DNA of 64,000 bases from G965216695 sp965216695 (GTDB taxonomy: Bacteria > Pseudomonadota > Gammaproteobacteria > Pseudomonadales > Azotimanducaceae), in contig OZ244212.1 in assembly GCA_965216695.1 (NCBI GenBank), forward strand, positions 992,001 through 1,056,000. Reading direction: 5' to 3'. The notes beneath the pieces were generated by a model that searched no databases, was not told where the DNA came from, and saw nothing but the letters and a program-made list of their open reading frames with translations. Below, one piece after another: positions 59,723 to 64,000 of the stretch. Each line of letters opens with the position of its first letter. The stretch's first letter is position 1. The translations under genes and the position numbers were made by a program.

Positions 59723-60874
59723 TCACATTTGATCCTGCACCAACCGGCGACCAATGTTCAACAGATGGATCTGACTCGTACCCTCATAAATGCGGAACGC
59801 CCGTACGTCGCGGTAGAACCGTTCGATGCCCGTCCCCTTCACGTAGCCCTGCCCGCCAAAGATCTGCACGACCCGATCCGCAACGCGGCCGCACATTTCG
59901 GTCGCCAGGTACTTGCACATCGACACATCCATCGTCACATCCTCGCCGGCGTCGCGTTTGCGCGCGGTCGCAAGAATGAGCGCTCGCGCCGCTTCGATAT
60001 CCACTTTGCACTCAGCCAGCATCGCCTGAATCAGTTGAAACTCGCCGATCGCCTGATCGAACTGCCGGCGTTCCGCAGCGTAGCGGATCGCCTCGTCGAG
60101 CATGCGGATCGCCGGACCCGTCGACAGCGCCGCCAGATTGATGCGCTGTTTGTTGAGTGCTTTCATTACCGTTGCAAATCCGACGCCGGGCTTGCCACCA
60201 ATAATCGCGTCTGACGGTACGCGGCAGTTCTCGAGAAACACCTCACCAATCGGTGCACCTTCCTGCCCCATTTTCGGCGTCGATCCGCTGGTGGTGAGAC
60301 CCGGTGTATCGCGCTCAATCAGAAACGCGCTGATACCCTTGCCACCCCGCGGCCGGTCGTCGGTACGCGCGAACACCGTGAACAGATCCGCGATTGGTGC
60401 CAGCGTGATGTAACGCTTGTGGCCATTGAGCACGTAGCCGTCGCCATCGCGCTCCGCCCGCGTCCGAAGTGCGGTCGCATCCGAGCCGGCATCGGGTTCT
60501 GTCAGCGCCAGACATCCGAGCACCTCCCCGGACGCCAACCCCGGTAGAAACCGCGCTTTCTGTTCCGCGGTCCCGTCACGAACCAGACACTCCGAGCCGA
60601 TCCCGGCGTTCTGCGCACCTACCACACGATACGCGACTGAGCATTGCGTCAACTCGATGAACGCCAGCGCAAGTTCCTCACTGGTCAGCCCGCTGCCGCC
60701 GTACGCCTCCGGGATGCTCCAGCCGAACGTACCCAACTGACGCATCGCGGCCACCACATCGTCCGGAACGCGATCATCGGCCTCCACCCGATCTTCATTG
60801 GGAATCGCCACATCGCGCACAAAGCGTCGTGTGCGTTCCACGAGTGCAGCCATCCGTTCCCGATCACGGATCAT
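59723..60874 (-). CDS. Acyl-CoA dehydrogenase
   Basis: 383 residues, GGAGG before the ATG. Full family pattern: Ala-Leu-Thr-Glu-Pro-Asp-Ala-Gly-Ser-Asp-Ala, Val-Leu-Asn-Gly-His-Lys-Arg-Tyr-Ile-Thr, Ile-Phe-Gly-Gly-Gln-Gly-Tyr and Tyr-Glu-Gly-Thr-Ser-Gln-Ile-His with the catalytic Glu. The canonical layout suggests a real short- or branched-chain enzyme. Divergent from the small protein/ligase operon. Confidence 0.95.
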   Translation of the reverse strand: MIRDRERMAALVERTRRFVRDVAIPNEDRVEADDRVPDDVVAAMRQLGTFGWSIPEAYGGSGLTSEELALAFIELTQCSVAYRVVGAQNAGIGSECLVRDGTAEQKARFLPGLASGEVLGCLALTEPDAGSDATALRTRAERDGDGYVLNGHKRYITLAPIADLFTVFARTDDRPRGGKGISAFLIERDTPGLTTSGSTPKMGQEGAPIGEVFLENCRVPSDAIIGGKPGVGFATVMKALNKQRINLAALSTGPAIRMLDEAIRYAAERRQFDQAIGEFQLIQAMLAECKVDIEAARALILATARKRDAGEDVTMDVSMCKYLATEMCGRVADRVVQIFGGQGYVKGTGIERFYRDVRAFRIYEGTSQIHLLNIGRRLVQDQM

Positions 60875-61044
60875 CGCAGCCTCCAGTTCAATGACTCAGG
60901 TATACTCGCACCTAAGAGCCTGATATGTCTGCATTCCAGGCCCGCGGGGAGCCAACACAGATACCAACACAACTCGCCACCACTAGAAACGCGCCACCAC
61001 TAGAAGGGTGCGACCAAACAAACGGACCATTGAGGGACTACGAT

Positions 61045-61350
61045 ATGCCGGAAATCAAAGTCGGTCAGAAACTGAAAAGCGCGGTCTGCGCCGCCGAAGT
61101 CATGATCATCAAACCCGGCAGCGGTGGCTCACTGACATGCGGGGGCGCGCCGATGCTGGGTCCGGATGAAACCGCCGACGGCGCTGCCGCGGACCCGGAT
61201 CAGATGGGCGGCTGCCTGGTCGGCAAACGGTACGTCAACGAAGACCAATCGCTTGAGGTCCTTTGCGTGAAAGCCGGCGATGGGGCCCTTGCGCTCGACG
61301 GCCAGGTGCTCAACACAAAGGACGCGAAAAAACTGCCCTCGTCGGACTAA
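61045..61350 (+). CDS. Conserved small protein leading an acyl-CoA ligase operon
   Basis: 101 residues from the ATG at 61045 after GAGGG. Pro-Glu-Ile-Lys-Val-Gly-Gln-Lys-Leu-Lys-Ser-Ala-Val-Cys, then Thr-Cys-Gly-Gly-Ala-Pro-Met and Gly-Lys-Arg-Tyr-Val-Asn. I recall similar small proteins beside acyl-CoA synthetases, but their function is not known. Two conserved Cys could bind metal. The ligase follows after 7 bp. Confidence 0.75.
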   Translation: MPEIKVGQKLKSAVCAAEVMIIKPGSGGSLTCGGAPMLGPDETADGAAADPDQMGGCLVGKRYVNEDQSLEVLCVKAGDGALALDGQVLNTKDAKKLPSSD

Positions 61351-61357
61351 CCCGGCT

Positions 61358-62857
61358 ATGAACATCTCAATGCTGCTGCAGATGGCTGCGGACACGCTGG
61401 GCGACCGCGCCGCCGTCTCGTGCGACAGCGAACACTTTTCCTACGCTGACCTGTGGCAGCGGGCAATGCGGGCCGCGACGCTGTTTCGCGACAGCGACTG
61501 CCGCTACGTCTCTGTACTCGACACCAGCAGCCCGGCGGTACCGATCGCACTTTTCGGATCGGCGCTGGCCGGCATCCCCTACGTTCCGCTGAACTACCGA
61601 TTGACTGAACAGGAACTCGCGGAACTCATCGAACGCGTACAACCGCTATACCTCGTTGCCGACGAGACAAACACCCGTCGATTCGCGGCCAACCGACGCG
61701 ATCCGAACGTGGTAACGGGGCGCGCGGCGTTTCTGGACGCGACCGCAAGCGGCACAGCCGTGGACGCAACACCCCCGGACGACCCAACCGCCGTAGCCGT
61801 CCAACTGTTCACCAGCGGCACTACCGGTAAGCCGAAAGCGGCAATCCTCCGTAACGAACACCTCGTTTCCTACATTCTGAGCACCGTTGATTTCATGTCC
61901 GCCGACGAGCGCGAAGCCACCCTCGTTTCGGTACCGCCTTATCACATCGCCGGTATATCCGCGCTCCTCAGCTCCACGTATTCGTGCCGACGGATCGTCC
62001 AGCTGCCGGCGTTCGCGCCGGACGCGTGGCTCGACCTGGCGGCCCGGGAACGCACAACAAACGCCTTTGTCGTTCCCACCATGCTCGCGCGCATTGTCGA
62101 TCATCTGGATACAACCGGCACGAAACCCGAGCTGTCCGACATGCGTGCAATCGCGTACGGCGGAGGTCGCATGCCCTTGCCGGTCATCGAACGCGCGATG
62201 CAGTTGTTTCCCGGGATCGATTTCACGAACGCCTACGGCCTGACAGAAACCAGTTCCACCATCACGCTGCTCGGGCCGGACGAGCACCGCGCCGCCTTCG
62301 CGAGCGACGATGCAACTGCCCGCCGCCGGCTGGGTTCCGTCGGCAAGCCGCTGCCATCTGTCGAGCTACAGATTCGCGGCGATGACAACACACCGCTCGC
62401 GGCCGGCGAAGCGGGCGAGATCTTCGTCCGCGGTCCCCAGGTTTCCGGCGAATACCTCGAGCGCAACGCGCTCACAGACGACGGTTGGTTTCCGACCCGC
62501 GACGCGGGGTTTGTCGACGACGACGGCTACCTGTTTCTCTCCGGGCGCGCCGACGACGTCATCGTGCGGGGCGGCGAGAACATCTCACCGGCGGAAATCG
62601 AGGACGTGCTCATCTCCCACCCGGCCGTCGCCGACGCCGCCGTTCTCGCGATCCCGTCCGAGGAGTGGGGCGAAACGGTCGGCGCCGTGATCGTACGGCG
62701 CGAGGGCGAGACCGTGGAGACCGCCGAATTGCAGGCACTGGTGCGCGCCGCACTGCGTTCGTCGCGCGTGCCCGAACGACTGCACTTCGCCGATGAACTG
62801 CCGTACAACGAAACCGGCAAACTGCTGCGACGGTTGCTGAAACCGCTGTTCGAGTGA
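61358..62857 (+). CDS. AMP-forming acyl-CoA ligase
   Basis: 499 residues from the ATG at 61358. ATP loop Phe-Thr-Ser-Gly-Thr-Thr-Gly-Lys-Pro-Lys, Ala-Tyr-Gly-Leu-Thr-Glu-Thr-Ser, Gly-Arg-Ala-Asp-Asp-Val-Ile-Val-Arg-Gly-Gly-Glu-Asn-Ile, and C-terminal Asn-Glu-Thr-Gly-Lys. It activates a carboxylic acid as the CoA thioester. Its stop overlaps the GTG of the next gene (GTGA), so the ligase and CoA-transferase are coupled. Confidence 0.94.
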   Translation: MNISMLLQMAADTLGDRAAVSCDSEHFSYADLWQRAMRAATLFRDSDCRYVSVLDTSSPAVPIALFGSALAGIPYVPLNYRLTEQELAELIERVQPLYLVADETNTRRFAANRRDPNVVTGRAAFLDATASGTAVDATPPDDPTAVAVQLFTSGTTGKPKAAILRNEHLVSYILSTVDFMSADEREATLVSVPPYHIAGISALLSSTYSCRRIVQLPAFAPDAWLDLAARERTTNAFVVPTMLARIVDHLDTTGTKPELSDMRAIAYGGGRMPLPVIERAMQLFPGIDFTNAYGLTETSSTITLLGPDEHRAAFASDDATARRRLGSVGKPLPSVELQIRGDDNTPLAAGEAGEIFVRGPQVSGEYLERNALTDDGWFPTRDAGFVDDDGYLFLSGRADDVIVRGGENISPAEIEDVLISHPAVADAAVLAIPSEEWGETVGAVIVRREGETVETAELQALVRAALRSSRVPERLHFADELPYNETGKLLRRLLKPLFE

Positions 62858-64000
62858 ACCCTTCGGCCGAGGGTCCGCCCCGCCACCCGCTGAGCGCCTA
62901 CGCTCAGCGCCACCTGGACCAGCTGGCCCGGCAGGCACTTCGGACGCGGGGCTTCCCCGACGCGAACGCACTCATCCACGAACGTCTCGCATGCCTCGGT
63001 AAGCCCTTGCCAGCTACGGGTTCCGTTTCCGGTGCGTGCCGCTTCGTAACCACCAGCGACGGCGTTGCCGCGCTGAACCTGCCCAGACCAGACGACTGGC
63101 AGCTGCTGCCCGCGCTGTTCGCGGTTGCCGGGTCGGGCACATTCACAACCGCAATCAAGACCTGGCACGAGGTGCGTTCGCAGGCTCGGCGCCTGTCGAC
63201 GGCCATGCTGCTGGAACGCGCCAGGCTGCTCGGGCTCGCGGTCGCGGATGCCTCCGGCGAGGCGCTGCCCGAATCGATCACGGAAGTTGAGTCCACACGA
63301 GTTCCGCAGTGTTCGGCCGCGGATGCGCAGCACGCGGGGCAACCGCCAGTCGTGGTCGATCTCTCGTCGCTCTGGGCAGGCCCGCTCTGCGGCCGCCTGC
63401 TCGCGCAAGCCGGCGCAACAGTGATCAAGGTCGAATCAGTCGCACGGCCAGACGGTGCGCGCTTCGGCAACGCTCAGTTCTTTCGATTGCAGAACCAGCA
63501 TAAAGACGGCGTGGCCGTCGATCTGGGCACGCGTAGCGGGCGGGAACATCTGCTCGCCCTGATCCGCCGCGCCGATATCGTGATCGAGGCTTCGCGACCC
63601 CGTGCGCTCGCGCAGCTCGGGGTGCACCCAGCCGACCTCATAGCACTACGACACGACCTTACGTGGCTCAGTATTACGGGGTTCGGCCGCGACGCACCGC
63701 ACGCCAATTGGGCCGCGTTTGGTGACGACGCCGCCGTTGCCGGCGGATTGGCGGCCGAGATGTATCGCGCGGTAGGCCGCCGGACGTTCGGCGGCGATGC
63801 GATCGCCGATCCGCTGACCGGGATCACCGCAGCAGCACTCGCATGGGACAGCTGGCAACGCGGCGGCAGCCGGTTGATATCCGTTCCACTCGCCGCAACC
63901 GTCCGCGCAGCGATCGACGATACCACCGCACGCGTCGGCGACGAATCCTGGTACGAGGGTTTGCAGCGCTGGTGGTCGAGCGTGCAGACGCCACCGCGGT
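62854..64000 (+). CDS. CaiB/BaiF family CoA-transferase with long N-terminal part (cut by window end)
   Basis: Open from the GTG at 62854, which overlaps the ligase stop (GTGA), to the window end, so 382 codons are seen. The CoA-transferase core begins late, near residue 166 (Val-Val-Val-Asp-Leu-Ser-Ser-Leu-Trp-Ala-Gly-Pro-Leu), then Ala-Gly-Ala-Thr-Val-Ile-Lys-Val-Glu and the Asp near 291 in Ala-Phe-Gly-Asp-Asp-Ala-Ala-Val. The first ~160 residues are an extra domain of unknown role. Together with the ligase it probably activates or exchanges CoA on an aromatic or steroid-like acid. Confidence 0.85.
   Translation, partial: MNPSAEGPPRHPLSAYAQRHLDQLARQALRTRGFPDANALIHERLACLGKPLPATGSVSGACRFVTTSDGVAALNLPRPDDWQLLPALFAVAGSGTFTTAIKTWHEVRSQARRLSTAMLLERARLLGLAVADASGEALPESITEVESTRVPQCSAADAQHAGQPPVVVDLSSLWAGPLCGRLLAQAGATVIKVESVARPDGARFGNAQFFRLQNQHKDGVAVDLGTRSGREHLLALIRRADIVIEASRPRALAQLGVHPADLIALRHDLTWLSITGFGRDAPHANWAAFGDDAAVAGGLAAEMYRAVGRRTFGGDAIADPLTGITAAALAWDSWQRGGSRLISVPLAATVRAAIDDTTARVGDESWYEGLQRWWSSVQTPPR

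Noticed and set aside
1..64000. tRNA, rRNA, CRISPR arrays, prophage or transposase genes
   Set aside because: None recognised by eye; only the 94-bp palindrome hints at a mobile origin. A tRNA or covariance-model scan would be decisive.

Overview
The window is a high-GC, densely packed bacterial chromosome segment with about 70 protein genes, no rRNA or tRNA that I could recognise, no phage and no transposase. It looks like an aerobic, metabolically versatile proteobacterium, most likely a gammaproteobacterium. The case rests on two heme-copper oxidases (cbb3 and a caa3-type A-family enzyme), FixLJ, many acyl-CoA dehydrogenases, SDRs and EthD proteins, and a REP-like palindrome of a type I associate with such genomes. 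The taxonomic call is inference from gene content only.

Layout. 1-5.7 kb: lipid or xenobiotic catabolism genes (end of a nitroreductase, hydrolase, class V aminotransferase, SDR, two adjacent acyl-CoA dehydrogenases). 5.8-11.0 kb: DUF3820 protein, MFS exporter, double EthD protein, TauD-type dioxygenase, 2-hydroxyacid dehydrogenase, SDR. 11.1-17.8 kb (minus strand): a tightly overlapping cbb3 oxidase operon, usp-ccoN-ccoO-ccoQ-ccoP-(small membrane protein)-ccoI-ccoS, then a Yip1-like protein. 17.9-20.2 kb (plus, divergent): a FixL heme oxygen sensor kinase, FixJ, and a receiver-like protein whose phospho-acceptor Asp is Glu. 20.3-26.7 kb: LysE exporter, APH-like kinase, a 94-bp perfect palindrome, a secreted chorismate mutase/cyclohexadienyl dehydratase fusion, a CoA-transferase, a small membrane-anchored protein, an acyl-CoA dehydrogenase and a small membrane protein.

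27.0-38.8 kb: a respiratory block with a TlpA-like thioredoxin, CoxB carrying two extra cytochrome c domains, CoxA, two CoxIII-family proteins, a subunit IV, a copper-protein trio (secreted protein, multicopper oxidase with its type 1 copper motif in the N-terminal half, cupredoxin), heme A synthase and heme O synthase. 38.8-44.1 kb: a GPH-type transporter, then a Rieske oxygenase, a small protein and a PQQ dehydrogenase with an N-terminal cytochrome c domain. 44.2-49.0 kb: a catabolic module with an acyl-CoA dehydrogenase, two VOC paralogues, two tandem EthD paralogues and a SnoaL-like protein. 49.0-54.2 kb: class III aminotransferase, sodium:solute symporter, EthD, DUF2061 and a PyrD-PyrK single-chain fusion. 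54.3-64 kb: SDR, an operon of methyltransferase, Baeyer-Villiger monooxygenase and Rieske oxygenase, a secreted SnoaL protein, an acyl-CoA dehydrogenase, and an operon of small protein, acyl-CoA ligase and CoA-transferase that runs off the window.

How it works together. The window encodes a high-affinity oxidase with its own oxygen-sensing FixLJ system and a low-affinity oxidase with heme A biosynthesis and a set of copper proteins. Around them are peripheral pathways that activate, oxidise and shorten organic acids, rings and ketones. The best candidates for undescribed biology are the FixLJ-linked receiver-like protein, the hidden 49-residue protein inside the cbb3 operon, the membrane copper trio beside the caa3-type oxidase, the AroQ-PheC fusion whose end is written by a REP palindrome, and the PyrD-PyrK fusion.
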